Below are positions 1-5,332 of a stretch of 5,752 bases of DNA, in pieces (the stretch's first letter is position 1; the number at the start of each line of letters is the position of its first letter). Source of the DNA: Alphaproteobacteria bacterium (lineage in GTDB: Bacteria; Pseudomonadota; Alphaproteobacteria; RF32; UBA3637); the NCBI GenBank assembly GCA_017632555.1, contig JAGBRF010000069.1, positions 1 to 5,752 of the forward strand, given 5' to 3'. The translations under genes and the position numbers were made by a program. The notes under the pieces are model-generated. The model was not told the DNA's origin. It saw nothing but the letters and a program-made list of their open reading frames with translations, and ran no database searches.

Positions 1-1892
1 AATACTTCAACTCCACACACGGTGCACGTAAAGGTTTGGCAGATACTGCTTTGAAGACCGCTAACTCCGGTTATCTGACACGTCGTTTGGTTGACGTTGC
101 ACAAGATGCAATCATTGTTGAAGAAGACTGCGGAACAGAAAAAGGTATCACAATTCAACCGATTATCGAAGGTGGTGATGTGATTGCTACAACCGGTGAA
201 CGTATTTTGGGTCGTACAGCACAAGAAGATATCAAAAACCCGCAAACGGGCGAAATCATCGTTCCAAAGGGTCATTTGATTGACGAAAACGATGTTGAAA
301 AAATCGATGAAGCCGGTGTTGAATCCGTGTTGATCCGTTCTGTTTTGACTTGTGAATCCAAAAATGGTATTTGCGCAAAATGTTATGGACGTGATTTGGC
401 TCATGGTACGCCGATTTCAATCGGTGAAGCAGTTGGTGTTATTGCTGCTCAATCCATTGGTGAACCGGGTACACAGTTGACCATGCGTACATTCCACATC
501 GGTGGTGCTGCGCAACGTGGTGCTGAACAATCAACGGTTGACGCTGTGTTCGATGCAACAATTCGTTTGAAAAACAGCCAAACAATCAAGAATTCTTCCG
601 GTGCTGAAATCGTATTGTCCAGAAACTGCGAAATTTCTTTGATTGATGCCGGACATCGCGAAAAAGCTCGTCATAAGATTCCTTATGGTGCTGTTTTGTT
701 GGTCAAGAATGGCGACAAAGTTCAAAAGGGTACTCGTTTGGCAGAATGGGATCCGTATACAATGCCAATCATCGCTGATAAAGCCGGTGTCGTCAAGTTT
801 GATGACTTGGTTTTGGGCGAAACAGTTCGTGAAGTTGTGAACGAAGCAACCGGATTGACATCTCGTGTGATTATGGACTGGCGTCAGAACGCCAAGGGCG
901 GTGAACGTAAACCGAGCATTGTTTTGGTAGACAAAGACGGTAAGCCGTTGATGTTCTCTGCCGAAGTCGAAGCTCGTTACTTCTTGCCGGTTGATGCTGT
1001 TATTTCCGTTGACGAAGGTGTAAAAGTTGCAAAAGGTGACGTTTTGGCTCGTATGCCGCGTGAAACAGGTAAGACAAAAGATATTACCGGTGGTTTGCCA
1101 CGTGTTGCTGAATTGTTCGAAGCTCGCCGTCCGAAAGATGCTGCTATCATCGCAGAAATCGAAGGTCGTGTCGAATTCGGTAAAGATTACAAATCAAAAC
1201 GCCGTATTTCCATTGTCGGCAACGATAATCAAAAGGTTGAATACGTCATTCCAAAGGGCAAACACATTGCCGTTCACGAAGGTGAATTTGTAAACAAAGG
1301 TGATGTCATTGTTGACGGTAATATGGTCCCGCATGATATTTTGCGTATCTTGGGCGTAGAAGCTTTGGCTCACTACTTGATTAAGGAAGTTCAAGCTGTT
1401 TACCGTTTGCAAGGTGTACGTATCAACGATAAGCATATCGAAGTTATCGTTCGTCAAATGATGCAGAAAGTCGAAGTAACCGATGCCGGTGATACAACAT
1501 TGTTGGTTGGTGAACAAGTTGATATAGATACTTTGGAAGCCGAAAACAAAAAGGCGTTGGCAAATGATGGAAGAGAAGCAAAGGCAATTCCTGTATTGCT
1601 CGGTATTACAAAAGCCAGCTTGCAGACGAAGTCATTTATCTCTGCCGCATCATTCCAGGAAACAACTCGTGTATTGACGGAAGCTGCTGTCGAAGGCAAG
1701 ACGGATATGTTGACCGGATTGAAAGAAAACGTCATTGTTGGTCGTTTGATCCCGGCCGGTACAGGTTCTATGCTGAACAGCAAGCGCGAATTAGCCGCAG
1801 AACGCGATAAAGCTTATATCGAAGCTCAAAAGCAATCTGAAAAACCGGCTGAATTGGCTGCCGTAGATGCCGAATTGGGATTGGAAGGATAA
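1..1892 (+). CDS. rpoC: DNA-directed RNA polymerase subunit beta' (C-terminal part, 5' end outside window)
   Basis: Largest subunit of RNA polymerase; it forms much of the active-site cleft. The frame is open from base 3, so the TTG at 36 is an internal Leu codon and not a start. About 629 residues are visible, matching E. coli beta' from about residue 775 to its end. In order: the bridge helix ([21 protein letters not shown]); four zinc-site cysteines at codons 129, 351, 372 and 381 (Cys-Gly-Thr, then Cys-x6-Cys-x2-Cys); the trigger loop ([19 protein letters not shown], catalytic-region His at 495-497); a roughly 190-residue insertion typical of proteobacterial beta' (SI3); the second trigger helix ([15 protein letters not shown]); and the conserved C-terminal block ([19 protein letters not shown] through [10 protein letters not shown]). 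It ends with an acidic tail and TAA. All key residues I can check are present. Identity is certain; the N-terminal part with the catalytic aspartates lies upstream. Confidence 0.99.
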   Translation, partial: YFNSTHGARKGLADTALKTANSGYLTRRLVDVAQDAIIVEEDCGTEKGITIQPIIEGGDVIATTGERILGRTAQEDIKNPQTGEIIVPKGHLIDENDVEKIDEAGVESVLIRSVLTCESKNGICAKCYGRDLAHGTPISIGEAVGVIAAQSIGEPGTQLTMRTFHIGGAAQRGAEQSTVDAVFDATIRLKNSQTIKNSSGAEIVLSRNCEISLIDAGHREKARHKIPYGAVLLVKNGDKVQKGTRLAEWDPYTMPIIADKAGVVKFDDLVLGETVREVVNEATGLTSRVIMDWRQNAKGGERKPSIVLVDKDGKPLMFSAEVEARYFLPVDAVISVDEGVKVAKGDVLARMPRETGKTKDITGGLPRVAELFEARRPKDAAIIAEIEGRVEFGKDYKSKRRISIVGNDNQKVEYVIPKGKHIAVHEGEFVNKGDVIVDGNMVPHDILRILGVEALAHYLIKEVQAVYRLQGVRINDKHIEVIVRQMMQKVEVTDAGDTTLLVGEQVDIDTLEAENKKALANDGREAKAIPVLLGITKASLQTKSFISAASFQETTRVLTEAAVEGKTDMLTGLKENVIVGRLIPAGTGSMLNSKRELAAERDKAYIEAQKQSEKPAELAAVDAELGLEG

Positions 1893-1918
1893 TCGATAAT
1901 TTCCAATGAAAAAATAAC

Positions 1919-1950
1919 AAACCGCCCTTTGATTTAAGGGCGGTTTTTTT
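1919..1950 (+). terminator. Intrinsic terminator after rpoC
   Basis: An 11-bp perfect stem (1919-1929 with 1936-1946, core ACCGCCCTT/AAGGGCGGT) closes a 6-nt loop (TGATTT) and runs into seven T residues at 1944-1950. It starts 27 nt after the rpoC stop. It should end the rpoB-rpoC transcript and separate it from rpsM, which has its own promoter downstream. Confidence 0.95.
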
Positions 1951-2021
1951 ATGTTTGTTTGTCGAATTTTTAATGGACTATCTATGTCCGATTTTTGTTT
2001 TACTTTTTATTAATTTTTTTC
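1951..2021 (+). other. AT-rich gene-free stretch upstream of the rpsM promoter
   Basis: No credible gene lies here; the short ATG frames have no ribosome binding site. The last 30 bases (about 1991-2020) are almost pure A/T with runs of T, abutting the -35 box. This position and composition fit an UP-element-like contact site for the alpha C-terminal domain. That role is an inference from composition. Confidence 0.5.
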
Positions 2022-2049
2022 TTGACAAATAAAACGAATCAACTATAAT
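2022..2049 (+). promoter_or_regulatory. Perfect-consensus sigma70-type promoter for the rpsM operon
   Basis: The -35 box TTGACA (2022-2027) and the -10 box TATAAT (2044-2049) both match the consensus exactly, with a 16-bp spacer. A start of transcription near 2056 is expected, giving a leader of about 65 nt before rpsM. The flanking terminator upstream and AT-rich tract support an autonomous, strong promoter for rpsM-rpsK-rpoA-rplQ. Confidence 0.93.
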
Positions 2050-2063
2050 GTCAACCCTAGGTA

Positions 2064-2099
2064 TTTCTCTGTCCACGGTGGACGGGGAAGTTTTGTTTT
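2064..2099 (+). promoter_or_regulatory. rpsM leader hairpin followed by U-rich run (candidate attenuator or ribosomal-protein site)
   Basis: Bases 2064-2075 can pair with 2079-2090 over 12 bp, including G-U pairs, around a CGG loop. The centre is an exact dyad, GTCCAC-G-GTGGAC (2071-2083). It is followed at once by TTTTGTTTT (2091-2099), as in an intrinsic terminator, yet it lies between the promoter and the ribosome binding site. It could attenuate transcription or bind a ribosomal protein such as S4, which controls the E. coli alpha operon. The pairing is visible; the function is inferred. Confidence 0.6.
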
Positions 2100-2110
2100 A
2101 ATTTATATGT

Positions 2111-2115
2111 AGGAG
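2111..2115 (+). promoter_or_regulatory. Ribosome binding site deciding the TTG start of rpsM
   Basis: AGGAG lies 7 nt before a TTG codon at 2123. No ATG or GTG in the frame could give the conserved S13 N-terminus, so this site fixes the non-ATG start. Confidence 0.9.
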
Positions 2116-2122
2116 AGTAGCC

Positions 2123-2500
2123 TTGGCACGTATTGCAGGTGTAAATATTCCGACAGCGAAAAGAGTCGTCATTGGTTTGACGTATATCTATGGGATTGGA
2201 CGGAAGAAAGCCGAAGAAATCTGTCAAAAGACAGGTATTTCGGAAGATAAGCGCGTCAGTGAATTGACTGATGATGAAGTTTTAAAAATTCGCGAATTAA
2301 TCGACAAAGATTACCATGTAGAAGGTGATTTGCGCCGTGAAGTTTCTTTAAACATCAAACGTTTGATGGATTTAGGTTGTTACAGAGGTTTGCGTCATCG
2401 TAAAGGGTTGCCAGTTCGTGGTCAACGTACACATACGAATGCACGTACTCGTAAAGGAAAAGCAGTTCCTATTGCGGGTAAGAAGAAAGTAACTAAGTAA
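2123..2500 (+). CDS. rpsM: 30S ribosomal protein S13
   Basis: Small-subunit head protein that contacts the 50S subunit through intersubunit bridges and has a C-terminal tail reaching toward the P-site tRNA. The 125 residues are slightly longer than the 118 of E. coli. The N-terminus [10 protein letters not shown] followed by TAKRV is characteristic; a helix-rich middle ([19 protein letters not shown], residues 71-89) leads to the conserved [20 protein letters not shown] motif (residues 91-110) and a lysine-rich tail (GKKKVTK). Translation starts at TTG, supported by the family N-terminus and an AGGAG 7 nt upstream. It is the first gene of the operon, under the promoter at 2022-2049, and its stop overlaps the ribosome binding site of rpsK, which suggests coupled translation. 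No anomalies in the protein. Confidence 0.98.
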   Translation: MARIAGVNIPTAKRVVIGLTYIYGIGRKKAEEICQKTGISEDKRVSELTDDEVLKIRELIDKDYHVEGDLRREVSLNIKRLMDLGCYRGLRHRKGLPVRGQRTHTNARTRKGKAVPIAGKKKVTK

Positions 2501-2504
2501 GGAG
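2499..2504 (+). promoter_or_regulatory. rpsK ribosome binding site overlapping the rpsM stop
   Basis: AAGGAG begins inside the rpsM TAA (2498-2500) and lies 8 nt before the rpsK ATG. Ribosomes finishing S13 stop on the S11 binding site, favouring translational coupling. Confidence 0.85.
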
Positions 2505-2512
2505 TTTAAGTA

Positions 2513-2911
2513 ATGGCTAAAACAGAAACAAAAGTGGCTCGTACAAGAAACCGCGACAGAAAGAATATTACATCTGGCGTAGCGCATGTAAATTCTACAT
2601 TCAATAACATTATGATTACCATTACAGATGCTCAAGGAAATACAATTTCTTGGTGTTCCGGTGGTGTTAAAGGTTTTAAAGGTTCCAGAAAAGCAACTCC
2701 GTATGCTGCACAAGTTTGTGCCGAAGAAGCCGGTCGTAAGGCAATGGAACACGGTTTAAAGAATTTGGAAGTTTTAGTAGCAGGTCCCGGTTCAGGTCGT
2801 GAATCGGCTTTGCGTGCCTTCCAAGCTTTAGGGTTGGTTATCACGGCGATTAAAGATGTGACTGGTGTACCGCATAACGGTTGCCGTCCTCCGAAACGTC
2901 GTCGTATTTAA
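2513..2911 (+). CDS. rpsK: 30S ribosomal protein S11
   Basis: Platform protein of the 30S subunit, located near the E site and the 3' domain of 16S rRNA. The 132 residues compare with about 129 in E. coli. Hallmarks are the basic N-terminus, [22 protein letters not shown] (starting at residue 22), the [19 protein letters not shown] segment (residues 49-67), [12 protein letters not shown] (91-102) and the C-terminal motif [15 protein letters not shown] (117-131). The HNG within that motif contains the asparagine that is converted to isoaspartate in E. coli S11; the site is conserved here. The ATG has a good AAGGAG at 8 nt. Its TAA overlaps an ATG (TAATG) that opens a 21-codon frame filling the gap to rpoA. 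Confidence 0.98.
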   Translation: MAKTETKVARTRNRDRKNITSGVAHVNSTFNNIMITITDAQGNTISWCSGGVKGFKGSRKATPYAAQVCAEEAGRKAMEHGLKNLEVLVAGPGSGRESALRAFQALGLVITAIKDVTGVPHNGCRPPKRRRI

Positions 2912-2976
2912 TGGTGGCTGTCTTCGGACAGCTGATGGGAGTGCCCGTCAAACGGCACTCGTTCCTGAAAAAATAG
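2911..2976 (+). CDS. Possible 21-codon small ORF filling the rpsK-rpoA gap
   Basis: An ATG overlapping the rpsK stop (TAATG) opens a frame of 21 codons beginning [10 protein letters not shown] and ending in two lysines before TAG at 2974-2976. The TAG touches the AGGAG of rpoA. This geometry would let ribosomes re-initiate after S11 and hand over to RpoA. Against a real peptide: no ribosome binding site of its own; codons (CTG, CAG, CCC, CGG, CAC, TCG) unlike the A/T-ending ones preferred in the neighbouring genes; and the same bases form two strong hairpins, which explain the GC-rich content better. I do not recognise the peptide. Confidence 0.2.
   Translation: MVAVFGQLMGVPVKRHSFLKK
2915..2934 (+). 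promoter_or_regulatory. UUCG-tetraloop hairpin between rpsK and rpoA
   Basis: GCTGTC (2917-2922), loop TTCG, GACAGC (2927-2932) is a perfect 6-bp stem with the extra-stable C(UUCG)G closing pair, extendable by two G-U pairs. It starts right after the rpsK stop. No T-run follows, so it is not an intrinsic terminator. Candidate roles are an RNA-processing boundary, a barrier to 3' exonucleases, or a protein-binding site. Confidence 0.8.
2939..2960 (+). promoter_or_regulatory. Second hairpin in the rpoA leader
   Basis: GAGTGC (2939-2944) pairs with GCACTC (2955-2960); past a bulged C, CGT (2946-2948) pairs with ACG (2952-2954) around a CAA loop. It sits 14 nt upstream of the rpoA ribosome binding site. 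With the UUCG hairpin it makes a tandem structured spacer. No U-run follows. Confidence 0.75.
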
Positions 2977-2979
2977 GAG
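2975..2979 (+). promoter_or_regulatory. Ribosome binding site deciding the GTG start of rpoA
   Basis: AGGAG lies 6 nt before GTG at 2986. The GTG gives the alphaproteobacterial N-terminus [12 protein letters not shown], so the start is secure. Confidence 0.9.
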
Positions 2980-2985
2980 CTTATT

Positions 2986-3999
2986 GTGATACAAAAAAAT
3001 TGGCAAGAATTGATTAAACCATCAACATTATCTGTGGAACACATTGTCCCCGGATTTAAATCAACTATCATTGTTGAACCATTGGAACGTGGCTTTGGTA
3101 CAACATTGGGTAACGCATTGCGCCGGATTTTATTATCTTCCTTGCGCGGTGGTGCCGTAACATCCATCAAAATTGATGGTGTTGACCTTGAATTTTCCAG
3201 CATTCCGGGTGTCCGTGAAGATGTGACAGACATTGTTTTGAACATCAAAATGTTGGCTTTGAAAGTCGAAGAAGAAGGCGTTCGCCGTATGACTTTGGAA
3301 GCAACAGGACCGGGTGTTGTAACAGCTGCTCAAATCCAAGCAGATTCCAGCATTGAAATCATGAATCCGGATTTGGTCATCTGCACATTGGATGCCGGTG
3401 CAAAAATTAAAATTGAAATGTCAGTTACAACCGGCAAAGGTTATGTACCTGCTGTTCAAAATCGTCCGGCTGATTGTCCGATCGGAACTTTACCGATTGA
3501 CAGTATTTTCAGCCCGATTAAAACAGTTGTTTACAAAGTTGTAAATGCGCGTGTCGGTCAACAAACAGACTATGATAAGTTGTATTTGACGGTCGAAACA
3601 AACGGTGTTGTCACACCGGAAGATGCGGTTGCTTTATCTGCCCGTATTTTACAAGATCAATTAAAGACTTTCATCAACTTTGAAGATCCGGAAGATACAC
3701 AGGAAGAAGAACAAAAAGTTGTTCTGCCGTTCCCTGCTGCATTACTTCGCAAAGTTGACGAATTGGAATTGTCCGTCCGTTCTGCAAATTGCTTGAAGAA
3801 CGACAACATTGTTTACATTGGTGATTTGGTCCAAAGAACAGAAACAGATATGTTGCGTACACCGAACTTTGGTCGTAAGTCATTGAATGAAATCAAGGAA
3901 GTTTTGGATTCTATGGGATTACATTTGGGTATGTCCGTAGAAGGCTGGCCTCCTGAAAACATTGATATGTTAGCCAGAAGTTTGGAAGAACCATTCTAA
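2986..3999 (+). CDS. rpoA: DNA-directed RNA polymerase subunit alpha
   Basis: Alpha dimerises to nucleate RNA polymerase assembly and contacts promoter UP elements and activators. The protein is 337 residues (329 in E. coli). The N-terminal domain holds the dimer and beta-contact block [20 protein letters not shown] (residues 31-50), then a second assembly domain including [19 protein letters not shown] (167-185). A short acidic linker ([11 protein letters not shown], about 234-244) leads to the C-terminal domain: VRSANCLK at 264-271 places Arg265 and Asn268 exactly as in the E. coli DNA-binding surface, followed by [27 protein letters not shown] and GWPPENID. All DNA-contact residues I can check are kept. 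Starts at GTG with AGGAG at 6 nt. A 74-nt structured spacer separates it from rpsK and a 131-nt structured spacer from rplQ; no terminator is seen in either. Confidence 0.99.
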   Translation: MIQKNWQELIKPSTLSVEHIVPGFKSTIIVEPLERGFGTTLGNALRRILLSSLRGGAVTSIKIDGVDLEFSSIPGVREDVTDIVLNIKMLALKVEEEGVRRMTLEATGPGVVTAAQIQADSSIEIMNPDLVICTLDAGAKIKIEMSVTTGKGYVPAVQNRPADCPIGTLPIDSIFSPIKTVVYKVVNARVGQQTDYDKLYLTVETNGVVTPEDAVALSARILQDQLKTFINFEDPEDTQEEEQKVVLPFPAALLRKVDELELSVRSANCLKNDNIVYIGDLVQRTETDMLRTPNFGRKSLNEIKEVLDSMGLHLGMSVEGWPPENIDMLARSLEEPF

Positions 4000-4017
4000 C
4001 GGTTGACAAACAAAAAA

Positions 4018-4103
4018 TTGTTCGGATTGTCCGGACGACTTGAAGGCTCATCCGTTACGGGTGGTTTTCGGGGAAACTTTATCGGTTTTGTGAGCAAAAC
4101 CTT
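4018..4103 (+). promoter_or_regulatory. Structured leader upstream of rplQ with tandem and alternative hairpins
   Basis: Three local hairpins can be drawn in the 131-nt rpoA-rplQ gap: 4018-4026 with 4030-4038 (loop TTG, two G-U pairs); 4048-4054 with 4058-4064 (loop TTA, G-U pairs included); and a perfect GGTTTTG (4084-4090) with CAAAACC (4095-4101), loop TGAG. The TGAGC at 4091-4095 is also complementary to GCTCA at 4046-4050, giving either a long-range stem that breaks hairpins 2 and 3 or a loop contact. AAGG/CCTT (4043-4046 with 4100-4103) could reinforce it. This resembles a ribosomal-protein autoregulatory leader, but no known family is recognised. Confidence 0.5.
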
Positions 4104-4130
4104 AACGCAAGAAAGAAAGGAAAAATAAAA

Positions 4131-4613
4131 ATGCGTCATGGAGTAGCAAAAAGAAAATTAAATAAATCAATTTCTCACCGTCGCAGTATGTTTGCGAATA
4201 TGGCTGTGTCATTGATTAAACATGAACAAATCAAAACAACTTTGCCCAAAGCAAAGGAATTACGTCCGATTATTGAAAAAATGATTACAAATGCACGTTC
4301 GAAGGATTTACACGCACGTCGTGAAGCTCTTTCTTTCTTGCGTGATGAAGCTATGACGGAAAAGTTGTTGACTGTTTTGGTCGATCGTTATGCTAACCGC
4401 AACGGTGGTTACACACGTGTTTTGAAAGCCGGTTTCCGTTATGGAGATATGGCGCCGATGGCTATCATCGAATTCGTTGATCGTGATGTAACAGCAAAAG
4501 GAAAAGATTCCGGTGTTGTTGAAGTTGCAGCAACCGAAGAAGAAGCTCCTGCTGTCGAAGAAAAAAAGACCAAAAAGAAAACAGCAAAAAAAGCTGAAGA
4601 AAAAGCTGAATAA
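4131..4613 (+). CDS. rplQ: 50S ribosomal protein L17
   Basis: Large-subunit protein near the peptide exit tunnel. The 160 residues exceed the 127 of E. coli. The core (residues 1 to about 120) is typical: [21 protein letters not shown], then [35 protein letters not shown], and [34 protein letters not shown]. From about residue 121 a low-complexity tail rich in Glu, Ala and Lys runs to the end: an acidic stretch EEEAPAVEE, then a basic [10 protein letters not shown]. Alpha L17 proteins often have some C-terminal extension; this one is about 40 residues and likely disordered. ATG with AAGGA at 9 nt (4117-4121). Last gene of the operon, closed by a terminator 20 nt after its stop. Confidence 0.98.
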   Translation: MRHGVAKRKLNKSISHRRSMFANMAVSLIKHEQIKTTLPKAKELRPIIEKMITNARSKDLHARREALSFLRDEAMTEKLLTVLVDRYANRNGGYTRVLKAGFRYGDMAPMAIIEFVDRDVTAKGKDSGVVEVAATEEEAPAVEEKKTKKKTAKKAEEKAE

Positions 4614-4633
4614 GATTATTTAAGGTATCAAGG

Positions 4634-4666
4634 AAAACGGAATTGCAAAATTGCGTTCCGTTTTTT
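4634..4666 (+). terminator. Intrinsic terminator of the rpsM-rplQ operon
   Basis: AAAACGGAA (4634-4642) pairs with TTCCGTTTT (4656-4664). The 13-nt interior can form a further GCA/TGC stem, and T residues run from 4661 to 4666. It starts 20 nt after the rplQ stop and separates the operon from greA. Confidence 0.92.
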
Positions 4667-4687
4667 CTTCCTTTGAATGAAAAAGAC

Positions 4688-4715
4688 TTGATTTTATAAA
4701 AAAAAGGATTAAAGT
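4688..4715 (+). promoter_or_regulatory. Candidate promoter for greA
   Basis: TTGATT (4688-4693) and TAAAGT (4710-4715) are separated by 16 bp, each matching 4 of 6 consensus bases, in an AT-rich setting just after the operon terminator. A start near 4722 would give a greA leader of about 67 nt. The match is weak; position after a terminator makes some promoter in this gap necessary. Confidence 0.45.
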
Positions 4716-4719
4716 CGGA

Positions 4720-4733
4720 TTCATTCGAATGAA
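4720..4733 (+). promoter_or_regulatory. 14-bp perfect palindrome at the expected greA transcription start
   Basis: TTCATTCGAATGAA is exactly self-complementary. It lies directly after the candidate -10 box, where an operator would block initiation. As RNA it would form only a 5-bp hairpin with a UCGA loop. No known regulator is recognised. Confidence 0.45.
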
Positions 4734-4734
4734 G

Positions 4735-4766
4735 AAAGACTCAGCTGTCAAAAGCTGCGTTTTTTT
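4735..4766 (+). terminator. Intrinsic terminator inside the greA leader
   Basis: CAGCT (4742-4746) pairs with AGCTG (4753-4757) around GTCAAA. Beyond one T-C mismatch the stem continues with AAAGAC (4735-4740) against GTTTTT (4759-4764). T residues run from 4760 to 4766. It ends 22 nt before the greA ATG and after the candidate promoter, so read-through is needed to express greA. An alternative is a second terminator for the upstream operon, if the greA promoter lies elsewhere. Confidence 0.8.
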
Positions 4767-4775
4767 ATTACTAGG

Positions 4776-4782
4776 AAAGGAG
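4776..4782 (+). promoter_or_regulatory. Ribosome binding site deciding the greA start
   Basis: AAAGGAG lies 6 nt before ATG 4789. An in-frame ATG at 4729 would add 20 residues encoded by the terminator and has no binding site, so 4789 is preferred. Confidence 0.92.
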
Positions 4783-4788
4783 ATTAAA

Positions 4789-5268
4789 ATGGCTGATGAA
4801 AGAGTGCCTATGACCAGAACGGGTTATGACCGTTTACAAGAGGAATTGAAACATTTAAAGTTTGTCGATCGTCATGATATCATTGCTGCAATTGAAGAAG
4901 CACGTTCTCATGGTGATTTGTCTGAAAATGCCGAATATCACGCCGCACGTGAAAAACAAAGCTTTATTGAAGGCCGTATTCAAGATTTGGAAAGCGCTTT
5001 GTCCCGTGCGGAAATTATTGATGTTAAAACTTTGTCCGGCGAAAAAGTATTGTTCGGTGCAACGGTTGAAGTCAATGATTGCGATGAAGATAAAACGCAA
5101 ACATATCAAATTGTCGGACAATATGAAGCCGATTTGGAAAAAGGTCGCATTTCGATGTTGTCACCTTTGTCAAAGGCTTTGATTGGCCGTTCCGTTGGTG
5201 ATTTTGTTGAATTTAATACACCAAAAGGTCAAAAGACATACGAAATTTTGAATGTTAAATTCATATAA
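4789..5268 (+). CDS. greA: Transcription elongation factor GreA
   Basis: GreA enters the secondary channel of RNA polymerase and stimulates cleavage of the 3' RNA end in backtracked complexes, restoring elongation. From ATG 4789 the product is 159 residues (158 in E. coli). The N-terminal coiled coil covers about residues 8-75, with the tip motif [21 protein letters not shown]; Asp43 and Glu46 match the acidic tip residues Asp41 and Glu44 of E. coli GreA needed for cleavage. The C-terminal FKBP-like domain includes FGATVEV (89-95), [20 protein letters not shown] (121-133) and [23 protein letters not shown]. It is a separate unit after the rplQ terminator, with its own leader containing a palindrome and an intrinsic terminator, and it shares a terminator with the convergent ankyrin gene. 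Confidence 0.98.
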   Translation: MADERVPMTRTGYDRLQEELKHLKFVDRHDIIAAIEEARSHGDLSENAEYHAAREKQSFIEGRIQDLESALSRAEIIDVKTLSGEKVLFGATVEVNDCDEDKTQTYQIVGQYEADLEKGRISMLSPLSKALIGRSVGDFVEFNTPKGQKTYEILNVKFI

Positions 5269-5287
5269 TTTTTTTAAGTGCAAAAAC

Positions 5288-5319
5288 ACAAAACCCCGCA
5301 TTTGATGCGGGGTTTTTGT
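5288..5319. terminator. Bidirectional terminator between greA and the ankyrin-repeat gene
   Basis: CCCCGCAT (5294-5301) pairs with ATGCGGGG (5305-5312) around TTG, extended by four A-T pairs (5290-5293 with 5313-5316). On the + strand the stem runs into TTTTT (5313-5317); on the - strand the complement gives TTTTGTGTTTTT. It lies 20 nt after the greA stop and 14 nt after the - strand gene's stop, so it serves both. Confidence 0.93.
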
Positions 5320-5332
5320 ATATCGGGGAATA

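Noticed and set aside
36..38. TTG as the start of a 618-residue protein
   Set aside because: The frame is open to the window edge and encodes conserved RpoC residues ([11 protein letters not shown]) before this codon, so it is an internal leucine.
1194..1783. Long - strand open frames inside rpoC
   Set aside because: They are antisense shadows of a certain coding region with no homology I recognise and no binding sites.
1975..1989. GGAC/GTCC inverted repeat with a 7-nt loop between the terminator and promoter
   Set aside because: Only four pairs in an AT-rich, probably untranscribed region; expected by chance.
1951..2013. 20-codon ATG frame after the rpoC terminator
   Set aside because: It begins in the T-run of a terminator, has no ribosome binding site and shows AT-driven composition.
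2048..2101. 17-codon frame starting at the ATG inside the -10 box region
   Set aside because: Its start lies upstream of the expected transcription start, so it would not be in the rpsM transcript; no ribosome binding site.
4003..4031. Promoter for rplQ starting with TTGACA at 4003
   Set aside because: The -35 box is perfect, but no acceptable -10 box lies 15-19 bp downstream (best GATTGT or ATTGTC), and the region forms a hairpin. A weak promoter cannot be excluded.
4729..4788. Longer GreA from ATG 4729, adding 20 residues
   Set aside because: The extension is encoded by a terminator hairpin and its T-run, has no ribosome binding site, and GreA proteins normally begin close to the 4789 start, which has AAAGGAG at 6 nt.
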